Assembly (NCBI RefSeq): GCF_016595525.1
Contig: NZ_JAENII010000001.1
Coordinates: forward strand, 496,001 to 560,000
Length of the DNA: 64,000 nucleotides
Source of the DNA: Haloferula rosea
Lineage (GTDB): Bacteria; Verrucomicrobiota; Verrucomicrobiia; Verrucomicrobiales; Akkermansiaceae
Reading direction: 5' to 3'
Program-made: the position numbers and the translations under genes
Shown here: piece after piece, positions 8,978 through 17,367 of the stretch
Position numbering within the stretch: position 1 is the stretch's first letter
How the letters are laid out: the number at the start of each line of letters is the position of its first letter
The notes under the pieces: model-generated
The model's database searches: none
What the model saw: the letters and a program-made list of their open reading frames with translations, nothing else
Told to the model about the DNA's origin: nothing

Positions 8978-8999
8978 AAGCGGAAGGATCCGCCGCGGA

Positions 9000-10130
9000 T
9001 CAGCGGCTTTCGATCGGAGGAACCGGCATCAGTTCAGCGGGACCGGTGTAAAGGGTCAGCGGGCGATAGAGGCGGTTGTTCCGGAGTTGCTCGAGCACTT
9101 GGGCGGTCCAGCCGGAGGTGCGGGCGATGGCGAAGATCGCAGTGAAGAGATCGGTCGGAATGCCAAGCGAGTAGTAAACCGTGGCCGAGTAGAAATCGAC
9201 GTTGGCGTTCAGGCCCTTGCGTTCGCGCATGATTTCGGCGATCCGCTCGGACATCTGGATCCACTTCGGTTCGCCAAGCTCATCGGTGAGTTCGATCGCC
9301 AACTTGCGGAGGTGGGGCGCACGAGGGTCGAGCACCTTGTAGACGCGGTGACCGATGCCCATGATCTTCTCCTTGCGGGAAAGCTTGCCTTCCACGTAAT
9401 CGTCCACCTTGTCGAGCTCTCCGATCTCCTCGAGCATGTGGATCACGCCTTCGTTGGCACCACCATGAAGAGGGCCCTTGAGGGTGCCGATCGCCGCAGT
9501 GACCGCGGAGTACATGTCCGACAGGGTCGCGATCGTGACGCGGGCGGAGAAGGTCGAGGCATTCATGCCATGATCGGCGTGAAGGGTGAGCGCGACGTCG
9601 AGGATCTTGGTGGCTTGTTCCGAGGGCTCTTCCCCGTTGATCAGGTAGAGGAAGTGGGCGGCTTCGCCGAGGTCTTCGCGGATCGGTGGGAGCTCGAGAC
9701 CGTTTCGGAAACGCTGGAAGGCGGCGACGATGACGGGGATCTTCGCCACGATGGAGACCGCGATGGCGGCGTCTTTCTGGAGGTCCGGGTCGCCGATGGC
9801 GACGCGTTCGTCGTAGAGACCGAGCATCGAAACCGCGGTGCGGACGACGTCCATCGGGTTGGCGCCCTTGGGTGCGGTCTTGAGGAAATTGATCACGCCT
9901 TCAGGGAGATTCCGCTGTGAGCGAAGGCGCTTCTTTCCGGCGGTGAGCTCGGTCTGGTTCGGCAGGTGACCGGTGTGGAGCAGGAAAATGATTTCCTCAT
10001 ACGAGCAGTTCTCAACGAGGTCGTCGATGTGGTAGCCCAAATAGCTCAGGCGGCCCTCCTTGCCTTCGACGTTGGAAAGAGCGGATTCGTTGGCGATGAC
10101 ACCTTCAAGGCCTTTTGCGTATGCGGTCAT
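9000..10130 (-). CDS. gltA: citrate synthase
   Basis: Condenses oxaloacetate and acetyl-CoA to citrate at the entry of the TCA cycle. The ATG at 10130 gives 376 residues; the open frame runs on to 10304 but the extra N-terminal residues are not family-like and overlap the tsaB promoter region. Catalytic residues are visible as His222 (PLHGGANEG), His261 (GIGHRVYK) and Asp312 (NVDFYSATVYY). The length fits the shorter dimeric citrate/2-methylcitrate synthase type. It is divergent from tsaB with 127 bases between the starts, and the M14 peptidase follows closely downstream. Confidence 0.95.
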   Translation of the reverse strand: MTAYAKGLEGVIANESALSNVEGKEGRLSYLGYHIDDLVENCSYEEIIFLLHTGHLPNQTELTAGKKRLRSQRNLPEGVINFLKTAPKGANPMDVVRTAVSMLGLYDERVAIGDPDLQKDAAIAVSIVAKIPVIVAAFQRFRNGLELPPIREDLGEAAHFLYLINGEEPSEQATKILDVALTLHADHGMNASTFSARVTIATLSDMYSAVTAAIGTLKGPLHGGANEGVIHMLEEIGELDKVDDYVEGKLSRKEKIMGIGHRVYKVLDPRAPHLRKLAIELTDELGEPKWIQMSERIAEIMRERKGLNANVDFYSATVYYSLGIPTDLFTAIFAIARTSGWTAQVLEQLRNNRLYRPLTLYTGPAELMPVPPIESR

Positions 10131-10257
10131 GACTGAGATTGAGAAGTCTGCCAATTGTCCACGGCAGACGGTGGGAAGAAAGCGAGTCGGCGTAGTCGGT
10201 GCAAGGGAGAATCTGGAAACCTTGCCGGGTGGGCCCCGGCGGGATACAGCTCGCGGC

Positions 10258-10914
10258 GTGCCGACCCTGTTATCCATTGAATCTAGCACGTCGCATGCCT
10301 CCATCGCCCTGATGACGGAGGATGGGGTGATTTATGAAGGCGGATGCGTGAGCGATCGGCATCACAATGCGCTGATTTTCGCTCCTTTGGAGGAAGCCAT
10401 CGAGGCGCTGGGTGACCGCAGGATCGACGAGGTGGTCATTGGCACCGGCCCGGGAAGCTACAGCGGGACGCGCGTCGGTATCGCGACGGGACAAGGGGTG
10501 GCGCTGGTGCATGAATGCCCGGCAATCGGGGTTTCGTCGCTGCTTGCGGCGGGACTGGAGCGGGGAGTTGCCATCGGCGACGCCCGGCGGGGGAGTGGGT
10601 GGACGGCGGTTCTGGCGAGTGGGCAGCTGCCTGACCCTCAAATACTTCCGATTTCCGAGCTGGAATCGGCACTGGAGGACAAGGCGCCTGTTTTCACCTT
10701 CGAGGACCCGGAACGCTTTGTCTTTTCCAAGGAAGTGGCTGTCGACAAGCTCGTGCCCACCGCAAAGCGGCTGGCTCAGGCCTGGCGGTCGCTTTCCGAG
10801 GCCCAGCGCGAAGCGCTTCGAGCGGTCCCTCCGCAGCCGGCCTACCTGAAGCCTCCGCATATCACCGAGGCGAAAAAGGGGCATCCTCTGCTGCGGGGGC
10901 GGAGCAAGGGATAG
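10258..10914 (+). CDS. tsaB: tRNA threonylcarbamoyladenosine biosynthesis protein TsaB
   Basis: Partner of TsaD and TsaE in making the universal t6A37 modification of tRNAs that read ANN codons. The GTG at 10258 begins the protein at PTLLSIESSTSHASIAL, where the ASKHA-fold N-terminus of TsaB should begin, and gives 218 residues, close to the family length. The longer open frame from 10060 runs through the gltA start and is rejected. The diagnostic GTGPGSYSGTRVG loop is at about residues 60-72. The C-terminal end (YLKPPHITEAKKG) resembles the YLRPP tail found in TsaB. It faces the GH-GT2 gene with a 39-base gap. Confidence 0.9.
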   Translation: MPTLLSIESSTSHASIALMTEDGVIYEGGCVSDRHHNALIFAPLEEAIEALGDRRIDEVVIGTGPGSYSGTRVGIATGQGVALVHECPAIGVSSLLAAGLERGVAIGDARRGSGWTAVLASGQLPDPQILPISELESALEDKAPVFTFEDPERFVFSKEVAVDKLVPTAKRLAQAWRSLSEAQREALRAVPPQPAYLKPPHITEAKKGHPLLRGRSKG

Positions 10915-10953
10915 CGGCAATGCCGGCCGATCTTGTCGGTGCTCAGGCAGCGG

Positions 10954-13014
10954 TCAGTCGATGATTTCCGCCTCCTGAAGGAGCGGAAGCCGACGGGCAT
11001 CTCCCCAGACCCGGAAAAGGAGTCGTGCCTGGCCGAGGTCGTGGCGTTCGCAGGCCACGAGGACCCGGGTACCGTCGCGTTCGAGGTCCCACGGGTCGGT
11101 CGAGCCACCCGGCAGCCATCCGGCTTCCAGAAGGTCCTGAAGGGCTTTTTCGCGTCCGGTGGATGACCACATGGCCCACTCCGAGTCGGGCGGAGCAGGC
11201 GGGGTAGGGTGGGTATTGACGGGGCCGGAGAATCGTCCGATGCGGGCCCGCGAGCGGAGGCGGGGAGCCATCCAGGTGATCAGTCTGAGCAGTGCGCGAT
11301 TCCACGGCTGGGCGTGGGCCGAGGCGAGGTCGCGCAGCGGTTGCATGTGCACATTCATCTCCTGATACCCGGCCAGGCCCATCGGGCCGTGGTAGATGGT
11401 GGCCGCCCCGGCGATGCGGACCGGGGCGCCGGTGTAGATCATGCCGTGCCAGCGGGCGTCGCCGGAGGGGGAGAAGCGCGACGGGTGCTTGCGCATCAGC
11501 ATGGCCTCGGCGAGACCGTAGCCGACCTGCTGCTTCAGGTAGGCTCGAAGCGACGGCCGACGGTGGTGCCAGACGAAGGCGGTGGGGGCGAAGCCGATGC
11601 GCTTGCCGGCATCCCGAAGCCGCCAGCAGAAGTCGACGTCGTCCCCTGCGGTGCGGAAATCGGGATCGAAGCCGCCAATTTCGAAGAATGCCGTGCGGGT
11701 GACGGCGAGATTGCAGCCAGGCACGTGCTCGGCTTCCTCATCATCCAGCATCACGTGGCTCGCCGCACCCGGGGCTGCGGCGACGATGGCCTCCGTGGAG
11801 GTCGTGGGCGGAGGAGGCAGATTCGGGCCTCCGGCAGCATCCCATCCGTGGGAAAAGCAAATGCCCAGATCGTGCAGCCAGTCGGGGTCGACTTCGCAGT
11901 CGTCGTCAGTGAAGACGAGGATCTCGCCCGTGGCAGCTTCGGCTCCGGCATTGCGGGCGGCGCTGAGTCCGCTTGGAGGGAGTTGAATGAGCTTGGCCTC
12001 GGGGAAATTTTTTCGGACTCCGTCCGCGGTGCCGTCCGTGGAACCGTCGTCGACCACGATCACCTCTGCCTTGACGTTGCGCAGTTGAGCGATGGAGGCC
12101 AGGCAGTGGCTGATCCGGGGCCAGCCGTTGCGGGTGCAGACGATGACCGAGAAGCGGGGTGTGGAAACTTCCGGGCGGGGATTCCCGAAAGCGGATGCCA
12201 CCGCTGCCAAGGCTGGCTTGGGCTGTCCTTGGCGATCGATCAGCCCGAAGTCCCAGTCGAGGACTTCGGCGCCATTATTCCACCAGCGGTCGCTCCAGGC
12301 ATAGACGGTGAGCCCGGCTGCTCCGAGTTCGCGGCAGGCCGCCACGGCCCACGTCAGGGCGGCGGCTTGTTGCTCGGGGCCACGGCGGCGCGAATCGAGC
12401 CCGAATTCCGACACCAGCACCGGTCGATCCCCGGCGATGTGGTGGAGTCGCTTCAGGTAGGACCGGAAGGCCGGTTCATCCTCGAGGTAGACATTCATCG
12501 CGGTCAGGTCCGCGTTGCCGGGTTCGAGGTATTCGGTGGAGGGATAGTTCGCGTAGGCCCAGATGAGCTCAGGACGGCGGCCGCGGCCGAGATCGATCAG
12601 TTCCTCGAGTGCGGCGAGCACCCGGGTCGGGCCCATCCAGCGAACGAGGTCGGTGGGCACCTCATTGGCGACGAATACTCCCGCGAGCGCCGGGTGGTCT
12701 CCCGTGGTGCGCAGCCCGGCATCGAGCGCTTCCCTCGCCTCATCCAGACCGTCCGCGCGCAGAAAGTCGGTGGACTGATGCCACACCAAGCCCGCGAACA
12801 CCCACAGTCCCGCTTCAGCGGCGGCGTCGAGGAGCTCACGAGGGGGCCACCCGTAGAGTCGCAGGGCGTGGAACCCTGCGTCCCGGATGCGGCGGAAGTC
12901 CTCCGAGAAGTCCCCGGGCCATCCGCCGGGGAACGGGCCGTAGGTGACCATCCTCAGGAACACGCGCTGGTTGCCCGCGCGGAGGAATTTGCCATCGACA
13001 CTCAGCCGCTCCAT
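10954..13014 (-). CDS. clan GH-A glycoside hydrolase fused to family 2 glycosyltransferase
   Basis: A 686-residue protein with two carbohydrate-active domains in one chain. Residues 1-275 look like a TIM-barrel glycoside hydrolase of clan GH-A (GH2/GH5-like): Asn117-Glu118 (FVANEVP) fits the acid/base and Glu203 (VLVSEFGLD) the nucleophile. Residues 287 to about 590 form a GT2 domain with VIVVDDGSTDGT (UDP-binding strand), the metal-binding FTDDDCEVD at 368-376, and a GDDVDFCWRLRDAG segment matching the ED/QxxRW region. A further C-terminal 95 residues are unassigned. There is no signal peptide and no clear TM helix, so both domains seem cytoplasmic. A pairing of breaking and making glycosidic bonds suggests remodelling or transglycosylation of an intracellular glycan, but this is inference. 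A 616-codon shadow frame lies opposite. Confidence 0.85.
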   Translation of the reverse strand: MERLSVDGKFLRAGNQRVFLRMVTYGPFPGGWPGDFSEDFRRIRDAGFHALRLYGWPPRELLDAAAEAGLWVFAGLVWHQSTDFLRADGLDEAREALDAGLRTTGDHPALAGVFVANEVPTDLVRWMGPTRVLAALEELIDLGRGRRPELIWAYANYPSTEYLEPGNADLTAMNVYLEDEPAFRSYLKRLHHIAGDRPVLVSEFGLDSRRRGPEQQAAALTWAVAACRELGAAGLTVYAWSDRWWNNGAEVLDWDFGLIDRQGQPKPALAAVASAFGNPRPEVSTPRFSVIVCTRNGWPRISHCLASIAQLRNVKAEVIVVDDGSTDGTADGVRKNFPEAKLIQLPPSGLSAARNAGAEAATGEILVFTDDDCEVDPDWLHDLGICFSHGWDAAGGPNLPPPPTTSTEAIVAAAPGAASHVMLDDEEAEHVPGCNLAVTRTAFFEIGGFDPDFRTAGDDVDFCWRLRDAGKRIGFAPTAFVWHHRRPSLRAYLKQQVGYGLAEAMLMRKHPSRFSPSGDARWHGMIYTGAPVRIAGAATIYHGPMGLAGYQEMNVHMQPLRDLASAHAQPWNRALLRLITWMAPRLRSRARIGRFSGPVNTHPTPPAPPDSEWAMWSSTGREKALQDLLEAGWLPGGSTDPWDLERDGTRVLVACERHDLGQARLLFRVWGDARRLPLLQEAEIID

Positions 13015-13184
13015 CGGCGGGAGGCTATCGACCGAGTGATGGGTCGGCCAGTCCTTTGAGAGGCAGTCATTTCACACGCCGGTGATTGGAATCGGGAGGC
13101 GATTCTGTTGGGATGGGTCATGCAAACGACGAAAGCGGAAAGCAACAGGTCGGCCGGGTCGACTCAGGAGAAGGAGGCATCCCG

Positions 13185-14162
13185 ATGAAAGCACTCGTAT
13201 TTGATGCCTTCGGTGACCCGAAGACGGTCATTGCCTGCAAGGAACAGCCGAGCCCGCCGCTGGATGCGGATCAGGTGCGGCTCAAGGTGCTGGCATCGCC
13301 AGTCAACCCTGCGGATTTGAATCTCGTCGAGGGAACGTACGGCGTGAAGCCCCCGCTGCCAGCGGTTCCGGGCATCGAAGGATGCGGCGAGGTGATCGAG
13401 AGCCGGAGTCCGGCCTTTGAAACCGGCGACCGCGTCATGCTTCTCCATCGCTCCGGCATGTGGGCCGAGGAGGTGGTCGTGTCGGCTTCATCCTTGTTCA
13501 AGCTGCCGCCTCAGATCGATCCGCTGCAAGCGGCCATGCTCAAGGTGAACCCGGCCACGGCCCTGCGGATGCTCACGGGCTTCCGCACGCTGCCGAAAGG
13601 TTCGTGGGTCGTGCAGAACGCCTCGAATTCGGGAGTCGGCCGCTCGGTGATCCAGGTGGCCAAGGCGCTGGGCCTTCGTACGATCAACCTAGTACGTCGG
13701 GAATCGCTCTTCGAGGAACTCAAGCAGATCGGGGCGGATCATGTGTTGCTGGACGACGCCTCCGCGGTCGATCTCGCCCGCGAGATCGGGGGCGATTCCG
13801 CACCCGCGCTCGCCCTGAATGCCGTGGGGGGAGACAGCGCCCTTCGCTTGATGAACATTCTCGGTTCGGGGGGCGTCCACGTGACCTACGGGGCGATGGG
13901 GCGTCGACCCCTCAAAGTCCCCAATGGGCTCCTCATTTTCAAGGACCTGGAGATCCGGGGATTCTGGCTGACGCGCTGGATCGACAAGGCACCGAGGGAG
14001 GAGCTGGACAACGCCTACGCCTTCCTCGCGCAGGAAGTTGCAGCAGGCAGGTTGGAAGTCCCGGTGGACTCGACCCACGAACTGGGTGATTTCCTCGCGG
14101 CCTTCGATCGTCTCGGCAGCGCCGACCGGAAGGGAAAGGTGTTGTTTGCTCCCGGCATTTGA
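13185..14162 (+). CDS. MDR-family NADPH-dependent 2-enoyl reductase / quinone reductase-like
   Basis: A zinc-independent medium-chain dehydrogenase/reductase of 325 residues. The ATG at 13185 follows a strong ribosome-binding site (AGGAGAAGGAGG) a few bases upstream, which settles the start over the open frame from 13086. The GroES-like N-terminal domain has SPVNPADLNLVEGTYG, very like trans-2-enoyl-CoA reductase (MECR/ETR1). The Rossmann domain has QNASNSGVGRSVIQVAKALG for NADPH. No zinc-ligand cysteine set is seen. Closest role by motif: reduction of enoyl thioesters in fatty-acid synthesis or of an enone; the exact substrate is open. The stop codon overlaps the start of the next gene (TGATG), indicating coupled translation. 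Confidence 0.85.
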   Translation: MKALVFDAFGDPKTVIACKEQPSPPLDADQVRLKVLASPVNPADLNLVEGTYGVKPPLPAVPGIEGCGEVIESRSPAFETGDRVMLLHRSGMWAEEVVVSASSLFKLPPQIDPLQAAMLKVNPATALRMLTGFRTLPKGSWVVQNASNSGVGRSVIQVAKALGLRTINLVRRESLFEELKQIGADHVLLDDASAVDLAREIGGDSAPALALNAVGGDSALRLMNILGSGGVHVTYGAMGRRPLKVPNGLLIFKDLEIRGFWLTRWIDKAPREELDNAYAFLAQEVAAGRLEVPVDSTHELGDFLAAFDRLGSADRKGKVLFAPGI

Positions 14163-14458
14163 TGGAGCTGAAGTTCACACCGGTCCGAGTCGGCCTGCTG
14201 GTCCTGCTCGTGGTCGCCTACGCGATCCATGGCGGTTTTGCGGTGCCCCCGGAAGCACCCCGCCACCTCATGAGGACATGGGTGAGCACCCTGGTTCTCT
14301 TCCTGGCCAGTGCCGTCTCCGCGACGGTGGTGGATCACTGGATCGGCCTGATCGATCGATCCAATCTGCGCTGGTTCTACGTGGTCGTGGGGGTGTGTGG
14401 AATGGTGGGAGCCCTGATCATGCTTCACGTCTTCCGAGAGCGTGTGGCAATGCTGTAG
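14162..14458 (+). CDS. small hypothetical membrane protein, three TM segments
   Basis: A 98-residue protein whose ATG overlaps the TGA of the preceding reductase gene (TGATG), so translation is likely coupled. Hydrophobic helices are visible at about 9-28, 40-57 and 71-90, with charged ends. I do not recognise the family. The TAG stop falls inside the first copy of the 128-bp repeat that follows, so the last codons and the repeat boundary coincide. That could mean the repeat was inserted at the very end of the gene. Confidence 0.75.
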   Translation: MELKFTPVRVGLLVLLVVAYAIHGGFAVPPEAPRHLMRTWVSTLVLFLASAVSATVVDHWIGLIDRSNLRWFYVVVGVCGMVGALIMLHVFRERVAML

Positions 14459-14735
14459 GGAGCGCGGGCAATCCTGCCCGCGGAGCCGCCTGAGGAGGAG
14501 GTGAGGGCTGCTCGGGTGGTTTTTGGGTTTTGCGTTGGCTGTCGGTGCTTCTGCGGGCGGGATCGCCCGCACTCCTTACGCTGTAGGGAGCGCGGGCAAT
14601 CTTGCCCGCGGAGTTGTGTGTGGCGGGGGTGTGGGCTGCTCGGGTGGTGTTTGGGTTTTGCGTTGGCTGCCGAGGCTTCTGCGGGCGGGATCGCCCGCAC
14701 TCCTTACGCTGTGGAGAGCGCCCGCGCTCCTTACG
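14453..14735. repeat. tandem 128-bp palindromic repeat, two units plus a short third
   Basis: Two head-to-tail units of exactly 128 bases (14453-14580 and 14581-14708) are followed by a truncated third (14709-14735). Each unit opens with CTGTAGGGAGCGCGGGCAAT and closes with ATCGCCCGCACTCCTTACG; these ends are imperfect inverted repeats of each other. Each end also contains its own hairpin (GCGGGC-x6-GCCCGC in both forms). The central part, with GGGCTGCTCGGGTGG and TTTGGGTTTTGCGTTGGCTG, is also conserved between units. The structure resembles a REP/BIME or MITE-like non-autonomous element. It encodes no convincing protein. It lies between convergent genes, downstream of both. Confidence 0.85.
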
Positions 14736-14743
14736 GACACGAA

Positions 14744-14774
14744 AAAGCCGGGAGGGGTGGACCCTCCCGGCTTT
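14744..14774 (-). terminator. rho-independent terminator of rpsA
   Basis: A perfect 13-base stem (AAAGCCGGGAGGG / CCCTCCCGGCTTT) with a 5-base loop lies 29 bases after the rpsA stop. On the minus strand it ends in CTTTTTCGTG, giving a U-tract; on the plus strand there are only three T residues. Confidence 0.9.
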
Positions 14775-14802
14775 GTGAATCGTGGCGCTTGCGCGCGGGC
14801 CC

Positions 14803-16527
14803 TTAGCCTTGCTCGTCCTCGTCTTCGGAGGATGGGCTCCACTCTTCGGCAGCAGCTGTCGCGAGATTGAAGGCCTGTTCGAGTCCCACCATCTCGGAGG
14901 ATGGGCGGAGGCTTTCGAACGAAGCGCTTTCCTTCTTGAGCTCCTCTTCCGAGTAGCTGACGGCCTTGATCGAAAGACCGATGCGGCGCTCGACCTTGTC
15001 GACCTTGATCACGCGGGCTTCGATCTCGTCGCCCACCTTGATGACGTCCTTGACCTTCTCCACGTGGTCTTCGCTGAGTTGCGAGATGTGGATGAGGCCG
15101 TCGATGTCGCCGTCGAGGCTGACGAATGCGCCGAAGGACGCGATCTTGGCAACGGTGCCCTTGACCAGGTCGCCGACCTTGAAGCGGTCGTCGATGAGGC
15201 TCCATGGGTCGTCTTCAAGCTGCTTGACGCCCAGCGACACGCGCTGGTTGGCCTTGTCGATGGAAAGCACGATCGCTTCCACTTCGTCGTTCTTCTTGAG
15301 AACCTCGGAAGGGTGGTTGATCTTGCGGGTCCAGGACATGTCCGAGACGTGGACCATGCCGTCGATGCCTTCCTCGAGTTCGACGAATGCGCCGTAAGCG
15401 GTGAGGTTGCGGACAGGGCCCTTGATGGTGGCTCCGATGGGGTAGCGAAGTTCGATTTCGTCCCATGGGTTCGGCTCGAGCTGGCGGACACCGAGGGAGA
15501 TCTTCTGCTCCTCGATGCTGATGCCCAGCACGACCGCTTCGATTTCCTGGTCGATTTCCAGCACGTCGCTCGGGCGAGTGATGCGCTTGACCCAGGAGAG
15601 TTCGGATACGTGGACGAGACCTTCGACACCGCGCTCCAGTTCGACGAATGCGCCGTAGGGAAGAAGCTTGGTGATCTTGCCTTTGACGTTGGTGCCGATC
15701 TGATACTTGCGCTCGATGTCCTCCCAAGGGTTGTCGGTCATCTGCTTCAGGCCGAGGGAGACACGCTCCTTCTCGCGATCCACGTCGAGGATCATGACTT
15801 CGACCGGCTGGCCGATCATGAGCATCTCGGATGGGTGGTTGATGCGGCCCCACGACATGTCGGTGACGTGAAGAAGGCCGTCCATGCCCTGCAGGTCGAC
15901 GAACGCACCGAAGTCGGTGATGTTCTTGACGGCGCCGGTGACCTTGTCGCCGATCTTGACGGTCTGGAGGAAACGCTGGCGGAGTTCGGCGCGCTCGGCC
16001 TCGATGACCTCGCGGCGGGAGAGTACGATGTTCTTCCGGTCGTCGTTGACCTTGACGATCTTGAACTCGTAGATGTTGCCGACGTATTCGGTGAGATCTT
16101 TCGGTGGAATGATGTCCACTTGGGAACCGGGAAGGAATGCTTCGACACCGACGTTGACGGTGAGTCCGCCTTTGACGACTGCCTTGACCTTGCCGCGGAC
16201 GAGACCTCCGTCTTCGTAAACGCGGACGATCTTTTCCCAGTTCTGTTTGTGGGCGGCCTTCTCCTTGGAGAGGACGACCATGCCTTCGTCGTTCTCGAGC
16301 TTCTCGAGGAGGACTTCGACTTCGTCTCCGACTTCGATGTCTTCGTCTTCAAACTCGCTGGCCATGATCGTGCCTTCGGACTTGTAGCCGATGTCCACGA
16401 GGACGACCTGCGGGCGGATCTCGATGATCGTGCCCTTGACGATGGAATTTTCACTGAATTCGCGGAACTTCGAATCGATGAGTTCGCTCAGTTCAGTGTT
16501 GGTGTTTTCAAGCACTGCGGTGCTCAT
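14803..16527 (-). CDS. rpsA: 30S ribosomal protein S1
   Basis: The S1 protein brings mRNAs to the small ribosomal subunit. The 574-residue chain is made of six S1/OB-fold repeats: about 26-88, 106-170, 190-260, 277-347, 364-434 and 450-520. Repeats 3 to 6 have the canonical G-x-(V/I)-K-G...FGAFV...GxxGLxHxS pattern; repeats 1 and 2 are more diverged, as is usual for the ribosome-binding part of S1. It ends with an acidic tail (SSEDEDEQG). The gene is monocistronic with its own terminator. A 584-codon open frame on the opposite strand is a reading-frame shadow of the repeated acidic protein and has no independent support. Confidence 0.97.
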   Translation of the reverse strand: MSTAVLENTNTELSELIDSKFREFSENSIVKGTIIEIRPQVVLVDIGYKSEGTIMASEFEDEDIEVGDEVEVLLEKLENDEGMVVLSKEKAAHKQNWEKIVRVYEDGGLVRGKVKAVVKGGLTVNVGVEAFLPGSQVDIIPPKDLTEYVGNIYEFKIVKVNDDRKNIVLSRREVIEAERAELRQRFLQTVKIGDKVTGAVKNITDFGAFVDLQGMDGLLHVTDMSWGRINHPSEMLMIGQPVEVMILDVDREKERVSLGLKQMTDNPWEDIERKYQIGTNVKGKITKLLPYGAFVELERGVEGLVHVSELSWVKRITRPSDVLEIDQEIEAVVLGISIEEQKISLGVRQLEPNPWDEIELRYPIGATIKGPVRNLTAYGAFVELEEGIDGMVHVSDMSWTRKINHPSEVLKKNDEVEAIVLSIDKANQRVSLGVKQLEDDPWSLIDDRFKVGDLVKGTVAKIASFGAFVSLDGDIDGLIHISQLSEDHVEKVKDVIKVGDEIEARVIKVDKVERRIGLSIKAVSYSEEELKKESASFESLRPSSEMVGLEQAFNLATAAAEEWSPSSEDEDEQG

Positions 16528-16892
16528 AATGGTTGAGGTTAGGTTGGTTTGGTTAATCGCTTGTCCTTCCGAGTTGCCCCGATTTTTCGACTGACACGCT
16601 ACGGGGCTCCGACACGCGCATCAGCTTTAGGAAAGAGAAACGGGCGGCGAAACTAGGGTCTGGGAAGCCCTTGGCAAGGCCAAAAGCCTTTGTTTTCAGG
16701 GCGTTCTGCGGGTGAAATGGACACTGGTTTTCGAAAGGATGGGAGTTTTTACGTGGATTTCTTGCTCGGAGGGGGCGAGTGCGACGATCGTTTCGAGGGT
16801 GGGATTGGGCACCGCGCGGTCAAATTTCTGGGAATGGAAGCTGATTGCTCTTGAGAGAGGCAGGGGAAACACGGTGGCTTAGGCAACTGATC
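16528..16892. other. intergenic region, divergent rpsA / membrane-protein starts
   Basis: About 365 bases without a convincing gene, between the divergent starts of rpsA and a small membrane protein. It should hold the rpsA promoter and 5' leader. On the minus strand TTGCCA and TAGTTT are separated by 16 bases in the 16620-16670 area, a weak match to a sigma-70 promoter that I would not call by eye. No riboswitch or strong hairpin was recognised. Confidence 0.5.
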
Positions 16893-17327
16893 ATGAGGCC
16901 ATTGGAGATTTTGTGTGGAGGTCTGGTGACCGTTTTTCTGCTCTGGGCCTGGGTGGATTCGAGGCTCCACTCGTCGAGTGTGAGTTGGTGGGCTGGAGTG
17001 ACCCGCACGAGCGTCTGGGTGAGCGCCTCAAAAGTGGAGATTGAAGCCCTCGAGTATTCGATCGCTCCGTTTCCTCGACCAAGTGGCTTGGAGTGGACCC
17101 GCGCGCCCGGAACCCGCTTCCGCGGTGGGGTGACATCATGGCTGCCTGCTCTGGGGCGGGATGAGATCGCCGTGCATGTTTCTACCTCGGTCTCTCCGGT
17201 CGCGCAGGGTTTCGTCTACGTGGTGCCGTTCTGGTTGGTCGTGTTGGTTTGGGGACATCTATGGCTGGTGATTTCCTTGATCTGGAGGTGGTGGCAGCGA
17301 AGGCGGATGGAAGAGGTAGCCTCATAG
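16893..17327 (+). CDS. hypothetical membrane protein, two TM segments
   Basis: A 144-residue protein of unknown function. The ATG at 16893 places a hydrophobic helix (LEILCGGLVTVFLLWAWV) right at the N-terminus; a TTG at 16845 would add 16 unrelated residues. The middle section (about 22-105) is polar and beta-like, probably outside the membrane, and a second long hydrophobic helix at about 108-132 ends in a basic tail (RWWQRRRMEE). The next gene begins 40 bases downstream. There is no recognisable motif, so coding status rests on the topology and codon pattern. Confidence 0.6.
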   Translation: MRPLEILCGGLVTVFLLWAWVDSRLHSSSVSWWAGVTRTSVWVSASKVEIEALEYSIAPFPRPSGLEWTRAPGTRFRGGVTSWLPALGRDEIAVHVSTSVSPVAQGFVYVVPFWLVVLVWGHLWLVISLIWRWWQRRRMEEVAS

Positions 17328-17367
17328 GTAGGCTTGGCAGGGCAGCGGGGTCGTGCATGCTGGGACC

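Noticed and set aside
11209-13059. 616-codon open frame opposite the GH-GT2 gene
   Set aside because: Low-complexity translation rich in Gly, Ala, Val and Arg, no start signal, fully opposite a gene with two intact enzyme domains.
14501-14806. ORFs of about 100 codons inside the 128-bp repeats
   Set aside because: They follow the repeat period and read through hairpins and into the rpsA terminator; no ribosome-binding site or domain is seen.
14782-16536. 584-codon open frame opposite rpsA
   Set aside because: The antisense of repeated S1 domains gives a long frame by codon bias; it has no independent motif.
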